DNA of 64,000 nucleotides from Methylocapsa acidiphila B2 (GCF_000427445.1 NZ_KE386496.1:1364001-1428000), one strand, 5' to 3'; counted from the stretch's first letter, positions 20,600 through 29,728 are shown. The notes: generated from the sequence alone by a model not told the origin. Made by a program: numbers and translations.

Positions 20600-20694
20600 G
20601 GCAGTCCTCGGTTGGAGACGTCCCGAACAGATAGGCGATCACGCTCGAAGCGCAACAACGCCCGCGCAGCGGGCCGGAGGCGATCGCTCTGTCG

Positions 20695-22059
20695 CTACGC
20701 CTCCACGTCGGAAAGGAAGGCGAGACGCTTCACCGATTGGCCCCAGTCGATCGCGTCCACGAATTTGACCTCAATCGCGAAATTATCTCCGGTCACGCCC
20801 TGGAGATAGGCTTTGAGCTTCTCGGCCGAGGCATCGGATTTATGAGGCGTGGCGATCTCCAGGACGATCGCATCCAATTCGGTCTGACGAATCCTATATT
20901 CTTCGAAAGGAACGACCTCGCTTAGTTCCTGGCCGCGAATATGAAACGGCGTTCTTCGTCCATCCTTATGCTTGAGGCTCATTTTGATGCGCCCGAACAG
21001 ATTTGTGAGGGTCGCGCCATCATGTCCGCACGCGCACCTCGGTTGAAGATTGCCGAGATCTCCGAGATCGTAACGGATCATAGGCGTGGCGTAGGAGTGA
21101 AGATGCGTGACTAAAATTCTACCGCATTCGACTCCGTCGTAATTCACCTTGTCAGGTGAAATCTCGACAATCACATTGCTCGTCGCAACGTGAAAAAAGC
21201 CCGGCGCGTGAACGCATTCGGACGCGATGAGGCCAACTTCCTCGCAAGAATAATTTGATCTTACCGATACTCCGACATTGGCGCATTGTTCCTTGACCCA
21301 AGCGGGAACAGCTGCGCCGATGGGAATATAGGTATTTAAGCCGAAGTCCCGCAAACACGCGGCGCCCGCATGGTCGAGAAGCATCTCGACAAGATGCGAC
21401 GCGCAAGTCAGGTAAGACGGGCGAAAGCTCTTAATTTTTAATATGAGCTTATCAAGATCAGGATTTGCATAGTCTATCGATGCGCTCAACCCTGTCTTGA
21501 ATATGCGTCCCAACTGTCCCGCATATGAATCGGATTGACGAAACACGAAGCCGGGACTGTCGAGCGGAAATTTAGGCTTGCACCTCAATGTATTTAGGCG
21601 GATGTCGCGGTCTTCCATGTAATGTTGGGCAAAATAACGGATGTCATTATAAAGCGTATTCGCCTGACTGACGTAGAATTTGGCCGGAACGCCGGTCGAG
21701 CCGGAGGTTGCGTGCGCCTGGACGGGCACACCGTCATTTCTCGTCAGCAACGAGCCTTCTTTTTGAAATTGCTCATTTAGATCGCCGCGCGTCATGATCG
21801 GCAGGCGCGACAATTTGATTTGCGCCGGCTTTTTTCCATCGAACCGCTCATTCCAGAATTTCGATCGCTTGGCGGCATGGCTCAAGAGATTCGTCAGCTG
21901 CGCAGTCTGCCACCTTTCCCGTGCGAGGCCATCGCCGGTCTCGAGTAAAATAACTTCCATTAGAAAAGAAAAGAGGCCTTTCTCTTCGGGACCAAGGATT
22001 TGAAACGGCGAAGTCGAGAAAGCTTCTCCCTTGAGAACATATTGAGAAAAGCCAGCCAT
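20695..22059 (-). CDS. PaaK/CapK-like adenylate-forming enzyme, orphan
   Basis: A 454-residue member of the phenylacetate-CoA ligase/CapK branch of AMP-forming enzymes. The nucleotide-binding loop HATSGSTGVPAKFYVS lies at about 117-132. The later adenylation motif reads MIRYDLGDLG, followed by CACGHDGATLTNLFGRIK and a small C-terminal domain. Substrate is unknown. No acyl carrier, phenylacetate-degradation or polysaccharide cluster is adjacent; the gene stands alone between a membrane-protein gene and the divergent pxpBC. AT-rich codons and runs are commoner here than in neighbours, for example near 21420-21660, which suggests later acquisition. It is not a standard phenylacetate ligase by context. 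Confidence 0.8.
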   Translation of the reverse strand: MAGFSQYVLKGEAFSTSPFQILGPEEKGLFSFLMEVILLETGDGLARERWQTAQLTNLLSHAAKRSKFWNERFDGKKPAQIKLSRLPIMTRGDLNEQFQKEGSLLTRNDGVPVQAHATSGSTGVPAKFYVSQANTLYNDIRYFAQHYMEDRDIRLNTLRCKPKFPLDSPGFVFRQSDSYAGQLGRIFKTGLSASIDYANPDLDKLILKIKSFRPSYLTCASHLVEMLLDHAGAACLRDFGLNTYIPIGAAVPAWVKEQCANVGVSVRSNYSCEEVGLIASECVHAPGFFHVATSNVIVEISPDKVNYDGVECGRILVTHLHSYATPMIRYDLGDLGNLQPRCACGHDGATLTNLFGRIKMSLKHKDGRRTPFHIRGQELSEVVPFEEYRIRQTELDAIVLEIATPHKSDASAEKLKAYLQGVTGDNFAIEVKFVDAIDWGQSVKRLAFLSDVEA

Positions 22060-22440
22060 TCTTAGCCCATCCTATAAATATACGCTGTCAGTGGCCAATC
22101 TACGTTTATACGCGCGAGATCGCCCCGCGGGCCAGAGAGAGATTGCCATGCGAGGTCACTCTGTCAATCAGACGGCGTCGGCATGCGCGCGCAGCGACAA
22201 TGAGCAGCCTCCGCCTGCGTCAAGAAAGCGGCGCGCGGCGAATAGTGAGATGCGCGAGCGTTCGCCGCGCAACCGCTCGGGACCTCATTCTATGGTCTCG
22301 AATTTCCGGTCTTCTCGATTGCAACCCTATGGGAGTAGATGATCGCATGGCGAAGTCCGAAGGATGGCGGGCAGTAAAAAAACTCCGAAGGTCCGCGTCT
22401 TCGCCGCCGCCCCATATCCGACGCCACGCGCTAGACAGGG
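22060..22440. other. Divergent intergenic region, PaaK-like gene / pxpB
   Basis: About 380 bp. The part next to the PaaK-like gene (22060-22115) is AT-rich, and on the minus strand it holds TATATTTATAG and a weak AGGA ribosome site; a promoter there is plausible. The rest is Arg/Ser-rich in every frame and does not look coding. No repeats or RNA motifs were recognised. Confidence 0.5.
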
Positions 22441-23199
22441 ATGCAAATTGACCTCCGAGCGCCCTCCGCAATGACGCCCCCCGCCCCCCGCTATCTGCCG
22501 GCTGGAGAAAGCGCCCTTGTCGTCGAGTTCGGACAAACCATCGAGCCCGCCATTCATGACGCGGTCATGGCGCTCGACGCGGCGCTCGCGCAAGCGAAGC
22601 TCGAAGGCGTGCGCGAGACCGTTCCAACCTATCGCTCGCTCGTGATCCATTTCGATCCGCGCCGAATCACGACGGCGGCGCTGATCGAGGCGGTCCGTCG
22701 GGTCGAGATGGAAGCCCCGACGCGGAAGCCGCCGACGCGCTGGCGCATCCCCGCCTGCTATGATGCGCCCCATGCGGAAGACGTGGGCGAGATCGCCGCG
22801 ATCCTCGGCCTGCCGGAAACGCGGATCGTCGAGTTGCATCTCAGTGCGGTTTATCGCGTCTATATGTATGGCTTTGCGCCGGGCTACACCTTCCTTGGCG
22901 GCTTGCCCGAAGCGCTCACGATCCCCAGGAGGGCGACGCCCCGCGCGCCCGCGCCGCCAGGTTCGTTGCTGATCGCTGGAGGACAGGCGCTCATCGCTAG
23001 CGTCGCGATGCCGACCGGCTGGTATGGGGTCGGCCGGACGCCGGTCCGGGTCTTCGATCCGCACCGCGAAAGAGTCTTTCTCGCCGACATTGGCGACGAG
23101 ATCACCTTCGAGCGCGTCGATCGCTCGACATTCGACGCCTTGAGCCGCGCCGCCGAGTCGGGCGAACTCGTTGCGCGCCGCCATGCTGTAGGCGAATAA
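22441..23199 (+). CDS. pxpB: 5-oxoprolinase subunit PxpB (KipI family)
   Basis: Subunit of the ATP-dependent PxpABC 5-oxoprolinase, which opens 5-oxoproline to glutamate; 252 residues. Recognised by the family's opening LPAGESALVVEFG, the VPTYRSLVIHFDP block and the strongly conserved FAPGYTFLGGLPEAL followed by PRRATPR. The stop overlaps the pxpC ATG by one base (TAATG), so translation is coupled. A start at the internal ATG 22471 would trim 10 non-conserved residues and is equally possible. The partner pxpA lies about 3.5 kb away on the other strand. Confidence 0.93.
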   Translation: MQIDLRAPSAMTPPAPRYLPAGESALVVEFGQTIEPAIHDAVMALDAALAQAKLEGVRETVPTYRSLVIHFDPRRITTAALIEAVRRVEMEAPTRKPPTRWRIPACYDAPHAEDVGEIAAILGLPETRIVELHLSAVYRVYMYGFAPGYTFLGGLPEALTIPRRATPRAPAPPGSLLIAGGQALIASVAMPTGWYGVGRTPVRVFDPHRERVFLADIGDEITFERVDRSTFDALSRAAESGELVARRHAVGE

Positions 23200-24293
23200 T
23201 GTCTGACTTGGCTGAGCCGGCTGTCCAAGATCCCGCAGCGCCGCGCTTGCGCGTGCTGCGCGCTGGCCCCTGCGCGACGATCCAGGACGGCGGCCGCTTC
23301 GGCTATTTGCGCTATGGCGTGACGCCGGCGGGACCGATGGACTGGGCGGCCTTTCGAACCGCCAATCTGGCGCTCGACCAGGACGACAACGCCGCTGCGA
23401 TCGAGATTTCCTATGGCGGGTTCGAGCTTCTTTGCGAAGGCGCGCCGACATGGATCGCTTTCGCGGGAGGCGGCTTTTCCTGGCGGCGCGATCATGCCGC
23501 GCTGCCGCCGGCGACGCGCGTTCTGCTGCGGCCGGGCGATCGCCTCTCCGCGCAAGCCGGAAGCTTCGGCGCCTGGACCTATCTCGCCGTCGAGGGTGGG
23601 ATCGAAACGCCGCCGGCGATGGGAAGCCGCGCCACGCATGTGCGCTCGGCCATGGGCGGCCTCGACGGACGGATGTTGCGGGCAGGAGACTTGCTGCCGG
23701 CGCGGCCAACGGCGAAGAGGGATCCCGCCTTTTTCGAGGCGGCGATCGAGGCGCCTTGGCTGGAAAAGAACGGTCGGCCGCTTCGCGTCGTTTTGGGGCC
23801 GCAAGACGATTATTTCACGGCGGACGGTCTCGCGGCCTTCTTTTGCAGCGAATATAGGCTGACGCCATCAGCGGACCGCATGGCCTATAGGCTAGACGGG
23901 CCAGAAATTCCGCACGCGCGAGGGCATGATATTGTCTCGGATGGGATCGCGCTCGGGGCGATCCAGATCGCCGGCGACCGAAAGCCGCTAATCCTCATGG
24001 CGGATCGCCAGCCGACCGGCGGCTATCCGAAGCTCGGTCATGTGATTGGCGCGGATATTGGCCGCCTCGCCCAGATGCGTCCGGGCGAAGCCTGCCGCTT
24101 CACCGCCGTGAGCGTCGCCGAGGCGCGCGCGGCGCTTCTCGACGTCGAAGAGGACGTCGCAGAAACGCCCTCTCGCCTTCACATTTTACGTCCGGCGCTG
24201 ACGTCCGAGACGCTTCTCGGGATCAATTTGATCGACGGCTTCGTCGACGCCCTAAAGGACCCTGGTCCCTATCTCAGCGGATGCGATCAGTGA
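23199..24293 (+). CDS. pxpC: 5-oxoprolinase subunit PxpC (KipA family)
   Basis: Second part of the PxpBC pair, 364 residues, biotin-dependent-carboxylase-like domain family. Landmarks: ATIQDGGRFGYLRYGVTPAGPMD near residue 28, LLRPGDRLS, GPQDDYFT, SADRMAYRLDGP, GGYPKLGHVIGADIGRLAQ. The ATG overlaps the pxpB stop. The 3' end overlaps by 7 bp the converging gene for the Gly/His/Trp repeat protein. Confidence 0.93.
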   Translation: MSDLAEPAVQDPAAPRLRVLRAGPCATIQDGGRFGYLRYGVTPAGPMDWAAFRTANLALDQDDNAAAIEISYGGFELLCEGAPTWIAFAGGGFSWRRDHAALPPATRVLLRPGDRLSAQAGSFGAWTYLAVEGGIETPPAMGSRATHVRSAMGGLDGRMLRAGDLLPARPTAKRDPAFFEAAIEAPWLEKNGRPLRVVLGPQDDYFTADGLAAFFCSEYRLTPSADRMAYRLDGPEIPHARGHDIVSDGIALGAIQIAGDRKPLILMADRQPTGGYPKLGHVIGADIGRLAQMRPGEACRFTAVSVAEARAALLDVEEDVAETPSRLHILRPALTSETLLGINLIDGFVDALKDPGPYLSGCDQ

Positions 24294-24703
24294 TGGCCGC
24301 CATGCCAACCTCCACCGCCTCCATGCCAACCGCCGCCGTGCCAACCTCCACCGCCACCGTGCCAACCGCCGCCATGCCAACCAGGACCCCAGCCGCCTCC
24401 ATGCCATCCGCGGCCGCGCCAGCCCGGCACGACCCAGCTGTTCCAACCCCAGCCGCCGCCCCACCCATAGCCGTAGCGCCACGGGTAGCCGCACCAGTAC
24501 CAACCCGGCCCGTTCCAGCCATTGCCATACCAGCAATAGTTATAGCCGCCCCAGAAAAATTGGGTCTTTTCCAGAGGGAGCGCCGCGCTCCCCGTCGCGC
24601 CAAGTCCGGCGTTCGGCACTGGGCCAGCCAACGCGCTTTCGCTCAAGCCCGCAGGGCCAGCCATGAGCATGACGGCTGCCGCAATTCTCGCTAATCGACG
24701 CAT
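24287..24703 (-). CDS. Secreted Gly/His/Trp-rich repeat protein
   Basis: A 138-residue exported protein of unknown function. A signal peptide (AAAVMLMAGPAGLSESALA) should be cleaved after Ala26. A middle segment rich in Trp, Tyr and Gly carries two cysteines (YNYCWYGNGW and WYWCGYPW). The C-terminus from about residue 99 is a tandem repeat of WHGGG-like units ending in GGWHGGHH. Repeated His suggests metal binding or surface adhesion, but this is inference. Similar small GWHGGG proteins occur in other Rhizobiales (from memory). Its stop overlaps the end of pxpC, convergent. The DNA repeat (about 24290-24400) is prone to copy-number change. Confidence 0.75.
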   Translation of the reverse strand: MRRLARIAAAVMLMAGPAGLSESALAGPVPNAGLGATGSAALPLEKTQFFWGGYNYCWYGNGWNGPGWYWCGYPWRYGYGWGGGWGWNSWVVPGWRGRGWHGGGWGPGWHGGGWHGGGGGWHGGGWHGGGGGWHGGHH

Positions 24704-25009
24704 CTGCTCCTCCTCGAGAGGTCCAAAACTCTGACCCTATTCCGAGAATAGGCTCGATCCAGAGAGGTTTGAGCGATTTCGCTTCGACCGACGGAGACGG
24801 TTCGATCAGCACGATCGCGCCGACGGAGTGGATCAAATTCGGATCACTCAAAGTCAACGAGGGGGGAACGTGTGCTCGTCGAAAGAGCCAAGCCTCTTTC
24901 GACTCATGCGCCTCGGCCTCGCCTTGTCAGTCATGCAACGTCCAACATGAACCGAGGCCGAATAATTCAATTGAGGTCGATCAAACGCGCGGGGACTTTC
25001 TCCGCCGCC
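24704..25009. other. Intergenic region between argG and the repeat-protein gene
   Basis: About 306 bp, downstream of argG and upstream of the repeat-protein gene, both on the minus strand. It holds the hairpin at 24729-24764. The remainder has no protein-like frame. A promoter for the repeat-protein gene is expected here, but I see no consensus. Confidence 0.5.
24729..24764. repeat. Nested inverted repeat containing GAATAGGCTC
   Basis: Inner stem CCTATTC (24736-24742) with GAATAGG (24746-24752) and a 3-nt loop. An outer CTCTG (24729-24733) pairs with CAGAG (24760-24764). The GAATAGGCTC decamer is shared with the hairpin at 2163-2207. It lies 26 bp upstream of the repeat-protein start, so it is in the 5' region of that gene. 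Confidence 0.6.
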
Positions 25010-26254
25010 TCACCCCCGCCCGGCGATCTTGCGGGCGCGCTTGGCGAGGGTGCGCAGCCGCAAGGCGTTGAGCTTAATGAAGCCGGCGGCGTCGCGATGA
25101 TCATAGGCCGCGGCGCCTTCCTCGAAGGTGACGAGGTCCTGGTCGTAGAGCGAATAAGGGCTTGAGCGGCCGACGACGAAAGCCGAACCTTTGTAAAGCT
25201 TCAAGCGCACGCGCCCAGTAACGAACTCCTGGCTGCGGTCGATCAGGGCTTGCAACATGTCGCGCTCCGGCGAGAACCAGAACCCGTTGTAGATCAGCTC
25301 GGCATATTTCGGCGTCAGCTCGTCTTTGAGATGCGCAGCGCCACGATCGAGCGTGATCGACTCGATGCCGCGATGGGCGACGTAAAGGATGGTTCCACCG
25401 GGCGTTTCATACATGCCGCGCGATTTCATGCCGACAAAACGGTTCTCGACGAGATCGAGCCGCCCGATCCCGTTGGCGCGGCCGAGCTCATTGAGATGGG
25501 CGAGCAATGTCGCCGGCGACATGGGCTTGCCGTCGATCGCCACCGGATCGCCCTTCTCGAAATCGATCTCGACGAAGCTCGGCTTGTCCGGCGCGTCCTC
25601 GGGATTGACTGTGCGCGAATAGACATAGTCTGGCACTTCGACCGCCGGATCTTCGAGCACCTTTCCTTCAGAGGAGGCGTGGAGGAGATTGGCGTCCACC
25701 GAAAAAGGCGCCTCGCCGCGCTTGTCCTTGGCGATCGGGATCTGATGCTGCTCCGCGAAAGCGATGAGCGCCGTCCGCGAGGTCAGGTCCCATTCCCGCC
25801 AGGGCGCAATGACCTTGATGTCGGGCTCCAGCGCATAATAGGAGAGCTCGAAGCGCACCTGGTCATTGCCTTTGCCGGTTGCGCCATGGGCCACGGCGTC
25901 GGCGCCTGTCTCGCGCGCGATCTCGATCTGCTTCTTGGCGATGAGCGGCCGCGCGATCGAGGTGCCGAGCAGATAAAGCCCCTCATATTGAGCGTTGGCG
26001 CGGAACATCGGAAACACATAATCGCGGACGAATTCCTCGCGCAGATCCTCGATGAAGATATTCTCGGGCTTGATGCCGAGCAGCAGCGCCTTGTCGCGGG
26101 CCGGGCCGAGCTCCTCGCCCTGCCCGAGGTCGGCGGTGAAGGTCACGACCTCGCAGCCGTAGGCGTTCTGCAGCCATTTGAGGATGATTGACGTGTCGAG
26201 CCCCCCCGAATAGGCGAGAACGACCTTTTTGACGTCTGATTTCGGCTGCGGCAT
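25010..26254 (-). CDS. argG: Argininosuccinate synthase
   Basis: Joins citrulline and aspartate with ATP to make argininosuccinate in arginine synthesis; 414 residues, full family length. The ATP-pyrophosphatase P-loop [15 protein letters not shown] is near residue 14. Other blocks include [18 protein letters not shown] and the C-terminal RKIAGRG-type tail. Single gene, divergent from the esterase gene by about 115 bp. No other arg genes are nearby. Confidence 0.98.
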   Translation of the reverse strand: MPQPKSDVKKVVLAYSGGLDTSIILKWLQNAYGCEVVTFTADLGQGEELGPARDKALLLGIKPENIFIEDLREEFVRDYVFPMFRANAQYEGLYLLGTSIARPLIAKKQIEIARETGADAVAHGATGKGNDQVRFELSYYALEPDIKVIAPWREWDLTSRTALIAFAEQHQIPIAKDKRGEAPFSVDANLLHASSEGKVLEDPAVEVPDYVYSRTVNPEDAPDKPSFVEIDFEKGDPVAIDGKPMSPATLLAHLNELGRANGIGRLDLVENRFVGMKSRGMYETPGGTILYVAHRGIESITLDRGAAHLKDELTPKYAELIYNGFWFSPERDMLQALIDRSQEFVTGRVRLKLYKGSAFVVGRSSPYSLYDQDLVTFEEGAAAYDHRDAAGFIKLNALRLRTLAKRARKIAGRG

Positions 26255-26369
26255 TTTTTGGCTCTGGGCGGGGAGAGTGAAGATTGGAGCGCGCGACTAT
26301 AGTAGGGGCGGCTTCGAGCGCAAGGGCGACCGCATCATCCAAGCTGCTTCGCGAGGAAAGAGGGGGACG

Positions 26370-27254
26370 ATGAGCGACGACGAGATCGATGCGATCCGCG
26401 CCTTATTGAACGCCAAGCCGAGGCCCGTGGGCTGGGCTCAGCGGCGCGAACGAATCGACGAAGTCGGCTCCATTTGGCCGGTCGCCAGCGACGTGACGCT
26501 CACGCCGGTCGACGTCGACGGCGTTCCCGGCGAATGGTCGATCGCGCCGGGCGGCGATGCCGCGCGCGTCTTGCTCTATTTCCATGGCGGCGGCTATTGC
26601 TCAGGCTCGCTCCAGAGCCATCGCCGCTTGGTCACCGAGGCAGGTCGGGCGGCGCAAGCGCGAACGCTGGCCGTGGCCTATCGGCTGGCCCCGGAGCATC
26701 CCTTCCCCGCCGCTCTCGACGACGTTTGGGCGGCCTGGCGCTTTCTGCGCAATCAAGGCTTCGCCGCCGAGCGCATCTGCGTCGGCGGCGACAGCGCAGG
26801 CGGCGGCCTCGCAGCGTCGCTGATCAATCGGCTGCGCGACGCGGGCGAGGATCTCCCCGCCTGCTCCTGGCTCATCTCGCCCTGGACGGACCTGACGATG
26901 TCCGGAGAGACGCTCGCCGCCAAGGATGCGGCTGACCCGCTTATTCACAAGACCTATCTCATGGAATTGGCCGATGCTTATTTACCGGCCGGCATGAGCC
27001 GCGCAGACCCGCGGATCTCCCCGCTCTATGCCGATCTCGAAGGCTTTCCGCCGACCCTGATCCAGGTCGGCTCGGCTGAAACCTTGCTCGCGGACTCGAC
27101 CCGCTTCGCCGCGGCCTTGGGCGGAGCGGACGCGTCTGTAACCCTGGAGATCTGGCCGCACATGATCCACGCTTGGCCCATGTGGAACGCGCATCTGACG
27201 GAAGGACGGCAGGCCTTGGCCAAGGCTGGAGCCTTTTTGCGCGCGCTTCTCTGA
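26370..27254 (+). CDS. Alpha/beta hydrolase, HSL-type esterase
   Basis: A 294-residue cytosolic esterase of the hormone-sensitive-lipase (family IV) group. The oxyanion motif HGGGY is at 72-76 and the nucleophile elbow GDSAGGG at 140-146, with Ser142. The Asp (in ETLLADS) and His (in WPHMIHAW) of the triad are in the expected places. Start at 26370 is chosen because GAGGGGG precedes it and the frame upstream runs into argG. Natural substrate unknown; small acyl esters are typical. Confidence 0.92.
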   Translation: MSDDEIDAIRALLNAKPRPVGWAQRRERIDEVGSIWPVASDVTLTPVDVDGVPGEWSIAPGGDAARVLLYFHGGGYCSGSLQSHRRLVTEAGRAAQARTLAVAYRLAPEHPFPAALDDVWAAWRFLRNQGFAAERICVGGDSAGGGLAASLINRLRDAGEDLPACSWLISPWTDLTMSGETLAAKDAADPLIHKTYLMELADAYLPAGMSRADPRISPLYADLEGFPPTLIQVGSAETLLADSTRFAAALGGADASVTLEIWPHMIHAWPMWNAHLTEGRQALAKAGAFLRALL

Positions 27255-27393
27255 CGCCGGCGCCGGCCGTAGCAGCGTCTCCGCGCGCTTGCCGGGCTGC
27301 TGGCGCACTCCTTGCTGATCCCGGTTCAACTTGCCGCGTCTCGTCTCCCGAACAGTCATTGGGGTCCGCGCGCGAAACCGAGAGCAGTCCGAA

Positions 27394-27717
27394 ATGACCA
27401 AGATCACCTTCATTGAATTCGACGGTACGCCGCATCAGGTCGAGGCCGAAGACGGCGCGATTCTCATGCGGGTCGGGCAGCAGAATGAGATCCCCACCAT
27501 TCGCGGCGAGTGCGGCGGAACCTGCAGTTGCGGCTCCTGCCATGTCTATGTCGACGAGGCTTGGCTCGGGCGGCTCAAGCCGCCGCATGAGCTGGAGCAG
27601 ATGATGATCGATAGCCTCGCCATGACGAAGCAGGACAATAGCCGGCTGACCTGCATGATTCTCGTCGCGCCCGAATTCGATGGGATGGTCCTTCGCCTGC
27701 CGAACCCGAACTTGTGA
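27394..27717 (+). CDS. 2Fe-2S ferredoxin, adrenodoxin-like
   Basis: A 107-residue electron carrier. The cluster motif is Cys40-X5-Cys46-X2-Cys49 with Cys87, the vertebrate/P450-type spacing (GECGGTCSCGSCHV ... LTCMI). Proteins of this class deliver electrons to cytochrome P450s, dioxygenases or Fe-S assembly. No reductase or oxygenase gene is adjacent, so its partner is unknown. The start follows GAGAGCAGTCCGAA with a weak ribosome site; 21 upstream in-frame codons are not family-like. Confidence 0.93.
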   Translation: MTKITFIEFDGTPHQVEAEDGAILMRVGQQNEIPTIRGECGGTCSCGSCHVYVDEAWLGRLKPPHELEQMMIDSLAMTKQDNSRLTCMILVAPEFDGMVLRLPNPNL

Positions 27718-27736
27718 CGTGGGAACCGCAGAACAT

Positions 27737-27759
27737 GCTCCAACATATTGATCTGGAGC
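27737..27759 (+). terminator. Weak hairpin after the ferredoxin gene
   Basis: GCTCCA (27737-27742) pairs with TGGAGC (27754-27759) across an 11-nt loop. GAGTTTTATC follows on the plus strand. It lies 20 bp past the ferredoxin stop and before the converging pxpA stop. The stem is short, so the call is tentative. Confidence 0.35.
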
Positions 27760-27802
27760 GAGTTTTATCATCGGCGCGAGGCGCAGGAAGTCGTCTGATA
27801 AT

Positions 27803-28621
27803 CTAGACCGAGACCTCCTCCGCGCCTCCAAAACACGCCGCGAGCGCCACGCCCGCCGCCTCCAGCCGCGCGCGCACCGCGCGAGCCATGGCGACGGCGT
27901 CGGGACTATCGCCATGAACGCAAATAGACTCGACGCCAACCGGCGCGCGCTTGCCTGAAACGGAGATGACCGCGCCTGCCTCCACCATGGCGAGCACGCG
28001 CGCGGCGACTTCCTCGGGCTCGTGCAGCACGGCGCCGGGCTGCGACCGATCGAGCAAAAGCCCCTCGTCCGTATAGGCGCGGTCGGCGTAGATCTCGCGG
28101 GCGACGGCGAGCCCTTCCGCTCGCCCTGCGGCCTCGAGCCTCGTTCCGGCGATGGCGAGAAAGCCCAGCCGGGGCTCGACGGCCCGCACCGCGCGAGCGA
28201 CAGCGCGAGCAACCTCTTCGTCTTCCATGGCGATATTACTCAATGCGCCGTGAGGCTTGACATAGGAAAGGCGATGCCCGGCATAAGCGGCAAGCGCCAG
28301 AGCGGCTCCAATCTGATAGGATACGAGCCGCTCGATCTCAGACGTTGAGAAAGGCAGCCTGCGCCGGCCAAAGCCCCAAAGGTCGGGAAACCCAGGATGC
28401 GCGCCGATCGCCACGCCTTTCGCCTGCGCTGCGGCGAAAGTCGCGGCCATGATCTCTGGATCGCCGGCATGAAACCCGCAGGCGACGCTCGCGCTCGTCA
28501 CAATCTCGAGCATGGCTGCGTCATCGCCCATGGCGTAGGCCCCGAAGCCCTCGCCGCAATCGCAGTTCAGATCCACTCTGCGCATGGCGCGCTCATGCCC
28601 CTCCGCAGGCGCTCCCGTCAC
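27803..28621 (-). CDS. pxpA: 5-oxoprolinase subunit PxpA (LamB/YcsF family)
   Basis: Third component of the PxpABC 5-oxoprolinase, 272 residues. Landmarks: VDLNCDCGEGFGAY, VACGFHAGDP, GAHPGFPDLWGFGRR, KPHGALSN, EIYADRAYTDEG and SICVHGDSPDAV. The ATG overlaps the serB stop (ATGA), which fixes the start and implies coupling to serB. A methionine 12 codons in also precedes the conserved domain. It is separated from pxpBC by argG, the esterase and ferredoxin genes and lies on the opposite strand. Confidence 0.93.
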   Translation of the reverse strand: MTGAPAEGHERAMRRVDLNCDCGEGFGAYAMGDDAAMLEIVTSASVACGFHAGDPEIMAATFAAAQAKGVAIGAHPGFPDLWGFGRRRLPFSTSEIERLVSYQIGAALALAAYAGHRLSYVKPHGALSNIAMEDEEVARAVARAVRAVEPRLGFLAIAGTRLEAAGRAEGLAVAREIYADRAYTDEGLLLDRSQPGAVLHEPEEVAARVLAMVEAGAVISVSGKRAPVGVESICVHGDSPDAVAMARAVRARLEAAGVALAACFGGAEEVSV

Positions 28622-29598
28622 AGGCGCGTGCGCTCATGGGCTTTCTCCATAGCGCCATATTTGCGCTTCCAGTCGGAGGGGTTCAATTGCGCGCGCGCCT
28701 CGGCGAAGAACTCCTCTTGCCTATAGCCTTGGGCGTAAAGCAGAGCGGTCAGATCGGCATGGTCGATCCTGGCCTGCGCCGCCTCGGCGACCGCCGGCTT
28801 GCCGCGAAAGGCTATTCCGAGCCCCGCCTCGCGCAGCATGGGAATGTCATTGGCGCCATCGCCCACGGCGAGCGTCTCGCTGGGGCCGAGGCCGCGCCCC
28901 TCGCGCAGCGCCAGCAACGTTTCGAGCTTCGCCCGCTCGCCGAGGACAGGCTCGGCGAGAAGTCCGCTGAAGCGGCCGTCCTCGCCGAGAAGAAGCTCGT
29001 TGGCCTGGACATGGTCGAAGCCCACCTTTTCCGCGACCGGCGCGGCGAAGAGCGTGAAGCCGCCCGAGACCAGCGCCGTATGGGCGCCATGCGCGCGCAT
29101 AGTTTGCACAAGCACGCGGGCGCCCGGCGTCAAGCTGATCTTCTTGGAGAGCACGCGCGGGATCGTATGCGGATGAAGCCCCTTGAACAGCGCGACCCGC
29201 TCCCGCAGCGCCGGCTCGAAAGCGATCTCGCCCCGCATGGCCCGCTCGGTGATCGCCGCGACCTGCGGTTTCTTGCCGATCTCGGCGGCGAGCTCGTCGA
29301 CGCATTCCTGGCGGATGATGGTCGAATCCATATCGGCGAGCAGAAGCTTCTTCCGCCGGCCTTCAACCGGCTGCAGGATGACGTCGAGCGCGGCGGGGCC
29401 GAGCGCGGCGCGGACCGCCGTCCAAAGGGCGCGCAGATCGGCGGGCTCGTCGGGCGTGAAAGGAATGTCGGCGGCGACGCCCTTGCCGAGCCATTGCGCC
29501 TCGCCCGCGTGTGGCAAAACCTCGGCCGCGCGCCGAATGAAATCCTCGGTCAGGCTCGGAAAGCCCGGATCGCTGACGAGCGTCACGACATAAGTCAT
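28618..29598 (-). CDS. serB: Phosphoserine phosphatase
   Basis: HAD-superfamily enzyme releasing serine from phosphoserine, the last step of serine synthesis; 326 residues. The nucleophile motif DMDSTI lies near residue 90, followed by SGGFTLFA (motif II) and GDGANDIPML (motif IV). An N-terminal regulatory-type region of about 80 residues precedes the catalytic domain, as in proteobacterial SerB. pxpA is translationally coupled downstream. Confidence 0.96.
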   Translation of the reverse strand: MTYVVTLVSDPGFPSLTEDFIRRAAEVLPHAGEAQWLGKGVAADIPFTPDEPADLRALWTAVRAALGPAALDVILQPVEGRRKKLLLADMDSTIIRQECVDELAAEIGKKPQVAAITERAMRGEIAFEPALRERVALFKGLHPHTIPRVLSKKISLTPGARVLVQTMRAHGAHTALVSGGFTLFAAPVAEKVGFDHVQANELLLGEDGRFSGLLAEPVLGERAKLETLLALREGRGLGPSETLAVGDGANDIPMLREAGLGIAFRGKPAVAEAAQARIDHADLTALLYAQGYRQEEFFAEARAQLNPSDWKRKYGAMEKAHERTRL

Positions 29599-29728
29599 AG
29601 ATGGTCCCGCACTGGATTCGCATCGACGGCTCGAAGGAAGCCGGAGCGCCTATTTCAACGCAGGCGGTCGCTGGCAGCAAGCCTATAGTTCCGGCGCTTC
29701 GACGAGAGCCCCGCCATTCGGGGCGTCG

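Noticed and set aside
22091-22471. Short overlapping frames in the PaaK-like/pxpB gap
   Set aside because: Arg/Ser-rich in all frames, no ribosome site, mutually overlapping.
22327-23709. A 460-codon minus-strand frame opposite pxpB and pxpC
   Set aside because: Arg-rich with no motif and fully antisense to well-supported genes.
24290-24420. Possible CRISPR or tandem-repeat array in the repeat-protein gene
   Set aside because: The repeats are short, unequal, without spacers and in frame, encoding WHGGG units.
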